NCBI GenBank assembly: GCA_947462335.1
Contig: OX381708.1
Coordinates: 5,394,001-5,458,000, forward strand
Length of the DNA stretch: 64,000 nt
Reading direction: 5' to 3'
Source of the DNA: Harmothoe impar
Taxonomy: Eukaryota; Annelida; Polychaeta; Phyllodocida; Polynoidae
The position numbers and the translations under genes were made by a program. This document shows positions 12,101 through 22,900 of this stretch, piece after piece. Within the stretch, counting starts at the first letter, position 1. Each line of letters opens with the position of its first letter. The notes under the pieces were generated by a model. That model was not told the DNA's origin. It did no database searches and worked only from the letters and a program-made list of their open reading frames with translations.

Positions 12101-12115
12101 GCCGCCAACTCATGA
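150..12115 (+). CDS. CFB: Complement factor B/C2-like serine protease, 3' part (VWA + S1 protease)
   Basis: The family supplies the catalytic subunit of the alternative-pathway C3 convertase and is secreted. Exons: 150-268, 541-720, 3047-3194, 4147-4278, 5167-5394, 5969-6066, 6864-6984, 8632-8832, 10243-10419, 10778-10882, 11997-12115. All have AG/GT borders and matching phases, giving 541 residues plus a stop. The first visible exon starts in phase 1, so the CCP exons must lie upstream. The VWA domain has an intact MIDAS (DTSKS, then GGT, then FSDG) and the motif NMGGNP, close to NMGGDP of vertebrate factor B. The protease domain begins with SSCGKVGRQ and has no IVGG-type N-terminus, as in factor B. 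The triad is present: TAAHC, NDIALVRL, DSGGPL. Asp is kept at the S1 pocket position, but Tyr precedes DSGG where Gly is usual. Introns hold many MITEs and duplicated splice acceptors. C2 versus factor B cannot be separated here. Confidence 0.93.
721..2123. other. Factor B intron, 5' part, no gene seen
   Basis: This is the unique part of the intron between the 541-720 exon and the 3047 exon. No coding segment or clear transposon end was recognised. The short ORF on the minus strand near 1468-1725 has no recognisable composition or motif. Confidence 0.5.
2124..3098 (+). repeat. Minisatellite of 14 copies of a splice acceptor plus exon start
   Basis: Copies of the exon part start at 2140, 2209, 2283, 2352, 2421, 2490, 2559, 2628, 2697, 2766, 2835, 2904, 2973 and 3047. 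Spacing is 69 bp except two steps of 74 bp. Each unit holds a pyrimidine-rich acceptor (tttgtctgttacag) and about 50 bp coding LGVSSNTKGTRVGLVAFN. Only the copy at 3047 continues into the full VWA exon. The exon part ends in acaacac, and acaacac also lies just before the first acceptor (near 2120), which suggests duplication through microhomology. The 74-bp step before 3047 changes frame, so entry at an upstream acceptor with readthrough would lose the factor B frame. Confidence 0.95.
3522..3872 (+). repeat. Three decoy copies of the next exon's acceptor and start
   Basis: Segments near 3530-3565, 3581-3619 and 3835-3871 copy the 5' edge of the exon at 4147: a tgtac(c)(t)ag acceptor followed by ggtggcactgcgatcagcaa or a close variant. 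Each then leaves the exon at ggc(g/a)cttaaactgg, where the real exon reads ggcgctggag. Two of the copies have ggg in place of the GTGG exon start. They lie in the intron 5' of the real exon. Confidence 0.85.
3615..3816. mobile_element. MITE with TTAA ends (AGTGGCATAGTCCGAT family), diverged copy
   Basis: The right end reads aaaaatcggaccatgtcact followed by ttaa, matching the ends of the elements at 59812-60174 and 62301-62690. The left end TTAAAGTGAC is diverged. It sits at a TTAA inside one of the decoy exon copies, so it arrived after that copy formed. Confidence 0.6.
3897..4031. mobile_element. Short foldback MITE
   Basis: The arms tagatagactacacctgg (left) and ccaggtgtagtctatctg (right) are near-perfect inverted repeats enclosing about 100 bp. 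It lies in the factor B intron before exon 4147. Confidence 0.7.
4358..4581. mobile_element. MITE, TACCGTAAAACC family
   Basis: The element is bounded by TACCGTAAAACCttggctat and ggttttacggta, with internal 'ataagccga' repeats. TA at both ends suggests a Tc1/mariner-type TA target. Related copies are at 4930-5111 and 10088-10215, all in factor B introns. Confidence 0.75.
4930..5111. mobile_element. MITE, TACCGTAAAACC family
   Basis: Ends taccgtaaaacc and ggttttacggta flank internal repeats of a 'tttaagacgacc' motif. The right end lies 55 bp before the exon starting at 5167. Confidence 0.75.
5447..5677 (-). mobile_element. Solo LTR of a tRNA-bearing miniature LTR element
   Basis: Read on the minus strand, the 231-bp element begins TGTAGGGGCACGG and ends CCGTGTCCCTCACA (TG...CA), flanked on both sides by TATT (5443-5446 and 5678-5681). 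Its first half is clearly related to the LTRs at 47047-47266 and 47693-47912 (shared blocks such as ccataccgatccagtaacgt). The second half carries a tRNA-like unit unlike the one in those LTRs. It lies in the factor B intron after exon 5167-5394. Confidence 0.85.
5483..5553 (-). ncRNA. tRNA-Ala-like unit inside the solo LTR
   Basis: The 71-nt minus-strand unit folds as a cloverleaf: acceptor GGGGATA pairs with TGTCTCT (wobbles allowed), the D stem is GCTC/GAGC, the anticodon loop is TTGGCAA (GGC, alanine), and the T arm is CCGGG-TTCAAGT-CCCGG. The anticodon stem is weak at its outer pair. The B box ggttcaagtcc is near canonical. Because it lies within an LTR, it is more likely a promoter or structural module of the element than a host tRNA gene. 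Confidence 0.75.
6470..6814. mobile_element. MITE with an 18-bp perfect hairpin
   Basis: Inverted ends are ttaaccctttaagggcgctg (left) and a ggccagcagttaaagggtta block (right). Inside, 6527-6544 and 6549-6566 are perfect 18-bp inverted repeats (tgctgccatagggcagca) with an aaag loop. A partial element of the 'tcatgatg' MITE family lies just upstream at about 6380-6470. Confidence 0.65.
7981..8188. mobile_element. MITE, CAGTCTTTGC family
   Basis: Ends cagtctttgccaaaacgtg and ttttgcaaagactg are inverted repeats. Internal text 'ccggtcctgcag' recurs in the related element at 13888-14245 and in fragments near 56240-56320 and 63460-63530. Confidence 0.65.
8232..8599. mobile_element. Foldback MITE with 17-bp subterminal repeats
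   Basis: Ends ggctgtttctcacgagatct and agatctcatgagcacagcc are inverted. Inside each arm are several 17-bp units of the type tctttgaccgggtgcca in inverted orientation. TTCA flanks both sides (8228-8231 and 8600-8603), a 4-bp target duplication. The right end is 32 bp from the acceptor of the exon starting at 8632. Confidence 0.85.
8833..9916. other. Factor B intron, no gene seen
   Basis: AT-rich intron sequence with 'gcgcttata' motif repeats near 9090-9190. The ORFs here are short and have no recognisable domain. Confidence 0.4.
9917..10071. mobile_element. MITE, TTGTTGATATTCCAATTA family
   Basis: Inverted ends tttgttgatattccaatta and taattggaatatcaacaaa are almost perfect over about 20 bp. 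A diverged copy is at about 12571-12735. Confidence 0.7.
10088..10215. mobile_element. MITE, TACCGTAAAACC family
   Basis: Ends taccgtaaaacctc and gaggttttacggta are inverted, 28 bp upstream of the exon at 10243. It shares a 'gcttata' internal motif with the 4358-4581 copy. Confidence 0.75.
11315..11741. mobile_element. MITE with CCGTAATTC repeats
   Basis: The left end (accataattcagaattacag) and the right end (ctgtagttccgaattacgg on the minus strand) are diverged inverted repeats that continue into a shared aagatggc block. Several ccgtaatnc motifs lie inside. It sits in the last factor B intron. Confidence 0.55.
11940..11959 (+). repeat. Poly-C tract before the last factor B exon
   Basis: About 18 consecutive C residues lie 38 bp before the acceptor of the last exon (11997). 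The tract could serve as part of the pyrimidine tract and is likely length-variable. Confidence 0.8.
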
Positions 12116-12299
12116 TGTGTAACTTCATATGACAAATGTTAATGGCTGCTGCTTATAGGCAGGAAACAATGGGGAGTGGTACAAAGCAGGAAAGAATTGA
12201 CAAATTTGCATTTGAAATTTAGTTTTCTTTAAAGTCAACACTTCATATGTTGCATTTTATTAGAACCATACTTTATGCCTTTTATCAACTTTCTTCCAT

Positions 12300-12458
12300 T
12301 ACCATATTCGACGTAATAAGCACCACCCCCCTTTTAGAGACATTTTAAAGCTTGAACAAATACTCAAATCTCGCGAATTTGGAGACAATTAAAGTACATA
12401 AAACGCCATAAAAATAATTTTATAAGTGCTCGGGGCGCTTATTAAGTCGAATACGGTA
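12300..12458. mobile_element. MITE in the factor B 3' UTR
   Basis: Ends taccatattcgacgtaataa and ttattaagtcgaatacggta are inverted, with TA outer bases. It lies between the factor B stop (12115) and the first good polyadenylation signal (12487), so it is probably transcribed in the UTR. Confidence 0.7.
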
Positions 12459-12486
12459 TTTGTCATTTTAACAGGAGTGGGATGTT

Positions 12487-12492
12487 AATAAA
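12487..12492 (+). terminator. Candidate polyadenylation signal of factor B
   Basis: AATAAA 372 bp after the stop codon, followed by T-rich sequence. It is the first clear canonical signal found downstream of the stop. Confidence 0.5.
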
Positions 12493-13051
12493 ACAAACAT
12501 GATCTATTATCACTTTTTTTTGCTTTGAACAGCATTGTGGGGTGGAAATGGAACATAATTCTTAGATTTTATAATTTTTGTTGATATTTCAGTAAGCAAG
12601 GTCTACAGAGCTGTTAAACGTTTACTTAATACAAAAAAAAAAGGTTATTTTCCCCAACTTTTCTTTGGAATTTTTATTCTTTCTTAGCTATGGAACTGGA
12701 AAAACTCTGTAGACGTTAATAATTGCGATAATAGGATTCCCACCCGTCAGTAACATAAAACATCAGTTAGAAAAAAAGAAAATGGTTATATTTTGTCTGT
12801 TGATTTCTAGATTTCTGAAAAAATGTCAGTTGAAAAATAATTTTCAACAAAATTTATAATATGGACATAATCAACTCAAATACGTTGTGTAACTGAAATT
12901 TGAAAATCCACCCCAAATCCGCTCCCAACCCATCTTTAACTGCTGTGGACATGTGCTGTCAATATTTTATGACCAAATTATCAAGAAAATAACTAAATTT
13001 ATGTAATTGTATACTTTGATTTTAAAGGCAGGTAAAAACATTCTTACTAAG

Positions 13052-13777
13052 TGTAGGGGCCATTCAAATATTATGTAATTTTGGCCACTTTTTGACCCCC
13101 CCTCCCCCCTTGTAACACATTGTAACAAAATGCCAGACCCCCCTCCATAATTATGTAACACAGGCCCGTACCCCCCCCCCCCCCTGCAATCATTTAGTAA
13201 ACCTATTAGATCTACAAGCAGGCTTATGTTGGGCAGCAGGCCTATGTGTATCACTTTGTGTATTGCTCCCTCTTATTTCTCAACCTTTAAAATTCTTTTA
13301 TTTCAATGAACATATGCCACGCTCATGTCTCTGCAAATGCCTTGCATGACTCACGGATTGATCCAAACTTCACAAGTGGCTCCTAGGTAAATGGCAGGTC
13401 GGGGTGCGGGTTGTGCAAGGGTTTTAAATTTCAAACCCAGGTGCAAGTTAGATCTATACGATTCCCTCAAAGGTGTAAGTTATCCTTGGAATGCAGGAAT
13501 GTATAACCTTTCAAGGGGTTTTTAGGATTATGAAAATATCCTTTAAGAATACAAAAACCGCAGGCCTCCTGGTTTTCAATCCTGCTGGGCCTAAGTAATG
13601 AGGACCTGGCTTTTAGATTGGTAGATTTCCCAAAATAAGGTACCCGTTTCTTGGATATTTTTTGAAAATTGTTATGTAACACTTGGCTAGACCTCCCTCC
13701 CCCTGTAACACATTGTAACAAGCTTCATGACCCCCCCTCCCCCCATGCTGTTGCTTAATATTTGAATGGCCCCTGTA
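13052..13777. mobile_element. MITE, GGGGCCATTCAAATATTA family
   Basis: Inverted ends aggggccattcaaatatta and taatatttgaatggcccct flank C-rich arms (acccccctcc). About 725 bp, with no coding capacity seen. Confidence 0.7.
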
Positions 13778-13887
13778 GAAGTCCTATAGCAGCCGATCGG
13801 AGCAAAATATTTCCTAAATAAAAATGTGTTCTAAGCTTTGTTCTCTCTGTTTGTTCTTTGTTGTCTGTGATTGAGTAGATTCTATTG

Positions 13888-14245
13888 CAGTCTTTGCGAA
13901 AACATGCAGGACAGTGGCAATGTCCTTCTAAAATGCCACTGGTCCAGCAGATTGACAAGTGTAGCAGGACGGAATGTCCAGTTACATTTTGGGCTTTTCT
14001 GAACTAGAAGAATCCAGTTGGGCTTCTAAAGCTGAAATATGTTTATCAATATACTGTTTAAAATTGAATATCTATCCTGATTTGGCCATAAATTATTGCA
14101 ATTAAAATGTATTTTGAGTCGACAAAACTCTTCTATACTTAAAATACAGAAATCATCAGATATGTGGCTATCCGGTCCTCCAAAATTGTAGCCGGTCCTT
14201 CAACATTGAGAATTTGCAGGCATGAAAAAGTCTTTGCAAGGACTG
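13888..14245. mobile_element. MITE, CAGTCTTTGC family
   Basis: Ends cagtctttgcgaaaacatg and gtctttgcaaggactg are inverted. Internal 'ccggtcctccaaaattg' text matches the 7981-8188 copy. Confidence 0.65.
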
Positions 14246-16992
14246 CTTTTGTACACCCAGACACTTCCAAACATGCGATCTGACCATACTGTACAGAGCA
14301 GGGCTGCGTTCCTGCATCAAGTTTACCAAAGGCGATTATTAGGGAGTGATCACTTTTTTAATAGGGGAGGGGGGGTTTTCGCATAGAGCGCTCGAATCGT
14401 GTGACACCCCCCAGTCAAGGAGTCGGAATTGTTTTGCCCCCTCCTCTTGTTAGAAAAGTGACCTTAATTTTGGCCTTGAATAATATAGCTTTTAATATAC
14501 CTTTAACAGATTATAAATGTGTTTATTAGCACAGAGTGATTTTCAAAAACAGTTGCATTTCAAAGAGGGAACATATCTCCCAATCATGATGCGATGAGGA
14601 TGTATATTATGAACGCATACCGGTATACTTCTTTGGGAAATAATTTTCGATACATATTAAATGTCTTTCAAGTAGTATGTAACAAAAACGGTATCAGCTG
14701 CCAACTTGTACATTAATATGACCCAATTTGTACATTGAATGTAAGTGCATATTTATTTCATCGAACAATTTTCTAAATAACATCAGTATCCAAGGTACAA
14801 TATGTTACATTACTATAGAGACAATATAGCTTCATATACGAAATATGCCCATGTACATACTACCACAACAGGGACCTCACCTCTCGTCTATATAGTAATG
14901 TAGTCTACACGCTTAAAGCTCACTGCCACTGATAATATTATGTTATTAACATGACTATAATGCATTAATATATGTACCAGTCTGAAGCTGAACTCTTCTC
15001 TGAAAAAACGCTCATGTTTACATACTATGTGAAACAAATTATTTATCTAGCTTAACCTGAAGTTCTGCTTCATAGTCCTAGCGACTGAGTGATCCAACAC
15101 ACAAATTATTTTATTCAGTATAATACAGCTCCATAATAGCCCACATAAAGGGCCTTGGTGTATATTCCTTAGCACTTGCGATTAATTGGGTCGACCAACC
15201 CTCGGATAAATAGAAAATAAAAGATATCTGATCAAAGTATACAATGATTTGCACATAGCCAGCGTGTGCATCTTGATGTTGGTATGTATCTTAAAATGTG
15301 TACACAATAAGGTTTGTTCTTTCAAGCAAACAATCAACCTGTTGTCGTCTTTGAATTACATTAGTTATACATTAGTATTGATTCCTAGCATTCTTGCATA
15401 TAGCTTAGATTGTTCAGATGTTCCATATCCTCATCTTGAATTTACCAACAACATTAAAAGGTCTATAACTAGTCGTATTGATAATATTACAACACTGGGC
15501 CTCACAGTATATCAGTACATAGTTTACTTTGACAGTTTTAACACAATTAGGTATGATGATAGATAAGTGTGTACATGAAATATGCACATTAAAGTAAAAG
15601 GCCCATGGCCTGGGATGAAAAATGGATATGAACAAGAGTGGGTCAGATCACTCATATTTGATGATACCAACGTCCATTATGCAGGTACCTTGCCAGGGTA
15701 GCCTCATGGCCATAAAGAAGTCTGGGATAAATCAGTCGATTTTCCTTTTTTAAGGATATATTTTTAGGATGTTGAGATGAGTTTTAAGGGAGAATGACAT
15801 ATTTTAGAGTGGTTATTTGATACTGTAGAACCAATATCAGTCCAACTAACCCATTATCAGTTCAGTTTTTGTCTCAAAAAGGATTTCCTTTAAGAGATAA
15901 CAATTAGGATAGTTGAAAGTCATTAGGTATCAGCTTTTCCTCTGGTGATAACCTACATTAGGGACAATTTTAAAAAAAATCTAAAAAGATTAGGGTCGGG
16001 CCAAAATGATAGGGTCGGTCGGGTTACCGGAATACAGCTTTTTTGTAGTTTGGGCTAAGGTGTGGGTGGGTGGGAAATCACAAATATAACACAGAACAAA
16101 GTTAATCTGTTTGTTCTGGGCAGCATCCAGCATATGGCGGTTTGAAGTGCGTGGGGCATGTGACGGCGTACCCGGGCCGCATACTAATAAGGTAGCATGT
16201 GACTATAGTCTGTCTTTGAGTAGTCGGCTCACAGTAAGAGTAATTGCAATTTCCAATTACTACCAATCATGTGGTACGGGAGGGTATCTGCAAAATGTCA
16301 CATTTAGCCTTCTGAGTAAAAGACAGAATAATAAAGGTCAACCGGTTAATAGTGTAGTAAATACAATAACCTTGTTACTTATACAAGTAAAAACACCAAG
16401 GTAAGCCTGCTAATTATACAAGGGACCATGGTGAGATAAGCCATATACACTATCAGTGCCAGGAGACCAAGAAAAATCTAGCACCAACTCAAACATACTG
16501 GTCTCCCATCTGACAGTGACAGCTCCCCATTCCTTCACCACCCCTTCCTACAATATGAATGCAACTAGTATCCATCTCAGAATATACTTCCCTTTGATTA
16601 GCACTAGCGATGCCCTAAGAACATGGGCGATAATATAGTGTGATACATGGAGCACTGTCTGGTGGCTAATGTGTTCACTGCTGGTAGTTTTAGAGTATAT
16701 GCAAGGCTGGGGTGTCAGAAGCAACTTCACTTTGGAGGGGGGGCACAGCCCAACCAAATGAGGTTCAAAAGGGTGTGTGATTCTGAGCGTTAAAAGTGCT
16801 TCACTGAAAAACTTCTAGTGGGTCTGGGGTATGGCCCTTGAGGAGCATTTAGGAAAATTTGACATGGTTTGGTGCATTTTCAGATCAATTTTTTTCTTTA
16901 TATAACTATAGACTAATGAATAAAATTCGTTAGCATTTCCCCAACTTTCTTTTTTTTTGGGGGGGAGGGGGCGGCAAAAGACTCCCTCAAAC
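14246..16992. other. Intergenic interval, no gene recognised
   Basis: A G/C-homopolymer MITE half lies near 14340-14460. The rest is AT-rich with no domain-bearing ORF. The ORFs at 15249-15566 and 16111-16404 show no recognisable motif or splice context. Confidence 0.5.
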
Positions 16993-19900
16993 CTACCTCC
17001 TTAATTCATGTTGGTCAGGTCTGGGTTGAGTATGCTGTGTTCTCCTACATTTCTTTACGAGGCAAATGACTATGACTGTAACCAGTATAAGGCCTATGAG
17101 AGCAGCAGCCCCAATGATACTCCACTTGGTGATAGGGTCATCAAAGAATGACAGCTTGTAGTGGAGGATCCCCACCAGGAATGGTTCTTTGAGAACACCA
17201 ATATGTACCTGAATAAGGACAGGATTATTAGATTACTGACAACATTACGACTGAGGAAAAAATTGGTACAATTTTATGAAAAGCGTCATTCATTTTGCAT
17301 CATCAATTTATCATATAGCAAGATTATACATTTGATGTTATGTTATATTTTGGCTTGTATCCTAATATGATAAGAAGTATTGTTGAAGCCCTTACCCTAC
17401 CAGTAGGGTAAGAGTAGTCAAAATGCCGTGTCCAATTATGTTGTGTGTGGATGTGTGTGGGGTGCGTATTACTTACCTTAACATGGAGTAGTCCTATAGC
17501 TGCGTGTAGGTGTGTGTGCGTGTTGTATATATGGTGTGTGGGGTGCGTATTACTTACCCTAACACTGAGTAGTCCTATAGCTGTGTGTAGGTGTGTGTGT
17601 TTCGGTGTGTGTTGAATGTACGGTGTGTGGGGTGCGTATTACTTACCCTAACAATGAGTAGTCCTATAGCTGTGTGTAGGTGTGTGTGTGTGCGTGTTGT
17701 ATGTACAGTTTGTGGGGTGCGTATTACCCTAACACTGAGTAGTCCTATAGCTGTGTGTAGGTGTGTGTGTGTGTTGTATGTACAGTTTGTGGGGTGCGTA
17801 TTACTTACCCTAACACTGAGTAGTCCTATAGCTGTGTGTAGGTGTGTGTGCGTGTTGTATGTACGGTGTGTGGGGTGCGTATTACTTACCCTAACACTGA
17901 GTAGTCCTATAGCTGTGTGTAGGTGTGTGTGCGTGTTGTATGTACGGTGTGTTGGGTGCGTATTACTTACCCTAACATGGAGTACCCTTCCTGCCTTATC
18001 CATGTGGTGTGGGGCTGGGGGGTCCTTTGGTGCTGTACAGATGAAGAGGTTGGATTACACAGCCAAGGTGCTACACTCTGACTGACCAATCAGTATGCGG
18101 TAGTCTGTGCTCTGTATTCCTGTAAGCAGTCCATGGCCCTGTGTTTTAACATAATGGATAGATTAGGGATGGGATCTACTCGTGCACAAAATATAGATTT
18201 TCAGATTGTCCACCCTACTTTTAAACTGCTTGTGTTGCTCCTGGCAAATCAATGCACACACAGATTTCTAATAGTGGTTAGGGATCTGGTCAACTCTTTA
18301 TGTCTGAGATATCACTGTATGCCATGACAGTTCATAACATATATAGTTTTGCTAATTGATGTTCGCAAATAGATGTGAATAGTACATGTGGATTAAGCTA
18401 AATGAAACTAAACAAAGGAATGAATAATGACACTGACCTTAACGTGTAGTGTTCTATTGCTGCTGGTTACCACTTTTAGTTCAGTCCAGAGGTAGACTTT
18501 AGGGTCGGCATACACCATGAGAATGCTGTACTCTGGTAGTACATCAGGCAGATCGCGATATGTGGGGACCGCATCCATCAGAAGTCCTAGTTGGAAGTCT
18601 ATTTCATCATTGTTGATTGGTACTGTCTCATCTCCATCTGCTTGTCGGCGAGCTCTTAAGGCCTGAGGGAATAAGTGAGCTCCAGTATAAAAACTGTTTG
18701 TGTTTGAACTGTGTTAACCTAAGATGTCCCTATCAATGGGTAAAAAGTACATGGGCCACACAGAAACAAGTAATATAAAAAAATTAACAGTGCCACAAGC
18801 ATTCAAAAAATCAACAGTAGTATCAAAGGGGTTTTACAGACATTAAAACATGAAAATATAGCATTTTTATGAATGGATTTTGTTATGACAGTTATACTGA
18901 CAGGATACTAAACAACAGTGGCATAGGAAAAGGGGGAGCCAGGGGGGCCCGGGCCCCCTCAATCACATGGGGGGGCCCAAACATATTCGGCCCCCCCAAA
19001 ATTTACCAAGACCCTATGATGTAATACACAAACTTTCCAAAGAATACCTTTCCCACATAGGGAAAAGTGGGGACATTGGGGCCTGGCACCCATTCATAAC
19101 TAAAGGGGGCTCAAAAACTACTCTTCTATACAATTCCTATATGAGCGTGAATATGCACTTTCATGATTGAAAGCCGATATTTAAGGCAGGTTGGGTTAGG
19201 CCCCCCTGGGCCCCCCCAATGAAGATTTGCTTACTACGCCTTTGAACAAGCCATGTGCTATCATTACTGTGAAACTGTGAGACAACTCCCCTACTTTTAA
19301 ATAAAGATTCAACTAACCCGGATACTTTTGGCCATGAAGTGAGCTTATATCGAAAGGTAAAAATCCTTGGCTTATGGGTGTGGTGTTACCAGATATCCAT
19401 CCAATTAAAGTGGCATAATCACTGAGCATCCCCTATCCACAGTAATAGTACTGTTCTAGACTACTATGTGGTTACGTGTAAGTGGTGATATTTGCCCCTC
19501 TGAGTAGTAACATGAACACAAAAATGTCAGCTGAAAATGAATTTGCATACATGATAAGTTAGTGTCAGCCACCCACATGAAGTAGTGAAAGTGTGTTTCG
19601 GCCAGAACTGCCTGGACGATCGTTACCCTGTATTAAATAGCCATACCTTGACATGTCTTCTTATCCTTGGTGGAGGAGTGGTTAAGGCAGAGAGATCCAG
19701 ACTGCCATCAGGCCCGAGTATGTCGATCTTTGGAACTGGACAATGCAGGGTTGTAGATGACACGGTCTGGCACGTCTGAAACACAATGACATAGATGCAT
19801 TAATTGTTTGATGTATTTATATCACCTGTGACTTTGAAAAACAGGTAATTTCCAACTACAAATTTATTCACTGAAATAGGCAACAACATGCTTAAAACCT

Positions 19901-22900
19901 TGCCTGGAAGCCTAACTCGTCTAGAAGCCACCCCCCTAATTTTGAGGAATCATATGAGCCTAAATGGCAATCTGGAAATAATTATTTTAGTTCTGTACTA
20001 CAATGCCCTGACTGTGTCCTGGTCCTATAAGCCACACCGGCGATGTAACTCATGTACTAACTGCTGCTTCTACGCAAGCTTTTATGGTAGTATCTTTGTT
20101 ATGACATTTTAGTGCAGGTTATGTTTCTTACTGCCTGAAAGGTATGGACAGGCACTGCTTGGTACAATACGGTCACCTGCAGTGCAGCTTCTCCCACAAC
20201 ATCAAGTCCCTCTCCTGTCACTGTCACACGTGTACCTCCACTGGGAAGAGATTAAGTTTATTCACCTTATATAAATCACCTTTCAATATCAATGTTTGTA
20301 TACACTAATTACATCAACAATTAATCTAAGGGAAAATGTTATTTCTTATGACTTGGATACATTGAGAACATCATATATGCATGAAATATGAGCAAGGAAT
20401 CAAAGTGTGTAACCATGCCATCATTCATTTATCATAATTTGTAATTAAGGCAGACCTACACAAGATCTAGACACTGACAGTGGCTGAATTTCCATGAAAA
20501 GTAATGTCTGATGTTTATTCTCTGTGCTGTAGTTTTTTGCCGCCATTACATCAGTACTAACTGTAGGGCAGTGATTACCTGAGGATGGTCTCTGTGGGTT
20601 CCAGCTTGGTAACGGTAGGGTCTGGTCTGTAGGTGAAGGTCTGCATGGTGTCGTGTACACGCGCTGCACCACCCCAGGTTATGGTGATAGGGAAAGGTAC
20701 GTTAAGTACCGCAGTGCCACCAGGTGGTGTTGTACACAGTGCAGTGGTCGAGTTCCTGCAACAGAATGAGGTTACAGACTACAACAGGGAACAGCAGGAC
20801 CAGGAAATAATGAGAACATAGCAGAGAATTCGGTCGTTCTGGAATGCAGAATGCAGAATGCACCTTGCATGAACACTTTAACCCTGAACAATACAATTCA
20901 GTTTCTCAAGTAACTTCACGATATAAGCAACTACTGCATGTGTTACATGTCCATCAACCTGATAGATACACGACTTACATGAGACACACTCTGTGTCCCT
21001 CAGTATAATAATGGGACCAGAACTACTGAGGTCAGAGCCTGTCAGTGTCAGCGCTGTGCCCCCTGACAGTTGGTACTTACGTGGAGGTTGTAGGACACTC
21101 TATGTCCCCCAGTTTGATGACAAGACCAGAACTACTGAGGTCAGAGCCTGTCAGTGTCAGAATTGTGCCCCCTGACAGTGGGCCAACATTGGGATAGATA
21201 TTTGTGAATGAAGTTGAGGATGTATGTTTTCCTGAAAGCACAACATTAGTCTACTAAATCAGATGCTCTGTGAATTTTGCACCCATTGTTTCATGTCAGT
21301 AAATTAAAGCACAACATTAGGGCTCATCTTCCCGGACCAACAAGAAATGTTTTTTTTATATCCCGAAGTTTTACACTATAGCAGAATGTATTTTCAACCA
21401 CACTAACCATGTCATAAAAAATAAGTAAAGTAAATAACATAATTATATTATAATTATGTATAAATCAAATGAACGAGCAGTGATAAACATTGTCAGGAGT
21501 TGTGTCAATAATGCTCTATGAACCAATGCACTAGAGAAAGCTTATTTAATGTTACTTCCCCTGAGGGTCCTTTAAATCAACCTTAAAATTTAATTTTTAA
21601 GTCTTATTTTCTTAGGGTTGAGATAATATGAATGTATAAGTGTAAATATTAAACTTTGTCAACATTATTTAAGCAAAGGTCCCTAAATACTAGTTAATGA
21701 ATACATCATAAATGACATATTTGCCATGATGACACATTGATAATGGTTCTTGCTGGGACCTGACGATAAACAAATATCATTAAAATGTTCTATTTAGTGA
21801 AATGTTAACATACTGGTAACAATCAGCTTGACACTCATTACAGGGTGAAAGCCAGATTCAAAATAAGTACAGACAAACATTGTGTCATCCTCCATCTGTA
21901 CACGGCCAATGGTCAATGAGAAAGTCTGATTATTGAGCATCATGTCAGTGCAGGCTGCAGAAGGACGTTCATAGAAGACATCATTGTACAAGTACTGGAA
22001 GTAAAGGAGGTCCCCATTCACCCGCTGCCACGTCCTGGTGTAAGGGTTTTTACTTTGTGCAGTCAGTTTCTTCACCCCGTCACAAGGCAGCATTACTGAT
22101 GCTCCCTCCTCAACCTCCAATTCAACGCCTTAAATAGAGAAACAGTCATTAGAGTTCAATTTTCTGATGGTTGAATTACTTATTCTTTTCTTCATAGCAT
22201 AGCACATCTAGTATCAAGACCTCACAACCTGATCTAATAACACTATGCAATGACGGGGGCAGACATACCTGACTAAACTAATTTGAGGTCACTGAATCAA
22301 AAATGATGGTAAAAATTGCCCCATAAGTCTCAGTTTCAAGATATTCCAACCATGATTATTTGTCGTTCTGCTACTGAATATATGGTCTGACCAATATGAA
22401 ACAGGGACAGCATTCATAAAAAATTGTCAATTTTGTTTGCCTGGCAGAGATAACATGACTCTGAAGCATATTTAGTGGTATGATACCATAAAAACCAGGC
22501 TTCTTCACTGTTATGAAGCTAAATTAGTGATATTTTACAGATATTAATTGAAAAATTACCATAAAGCATATAAATGTATCCTAAAGCGATATGACATTTT
22601 TTAAAGCTACTAAGATCAAGATTGTGACCCATTCTGACAAGATGTACCTTCAGGGAAGCTATTAGTACTGTTTTTAGCCCCCACCAGTGCCAGAATCCCA
22701 ATAAGAGTGAAAAATCAACAGAAAATTGCTTGAATAACCCTTTATGCAGAATAAAATGATATATCATTGGTGGTACATCTTTAGTATTAAAATTCTATAT
22801 CTATAATGTTTTTCTTAGAAAGAAATGGTGCAAAGGCTAGTTTCTGGTTACCATGGCAGCCATTCACACAGTCAAAATATTGGATATTGGCTTTAGCATA

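Noticed and set aside
17575..18085. ORFs over the 81-bp repeat
   Set aside because: Repeat artefacts; the only exon here is 18111-17971 on the minus strand.
18112..18119. Alternative acceptor 8 bp upstream for the stop-bearing IPT exon
   Set aside because: It would break the phase-0 frame; the acceptor before AGC ACA GAC keeps it.
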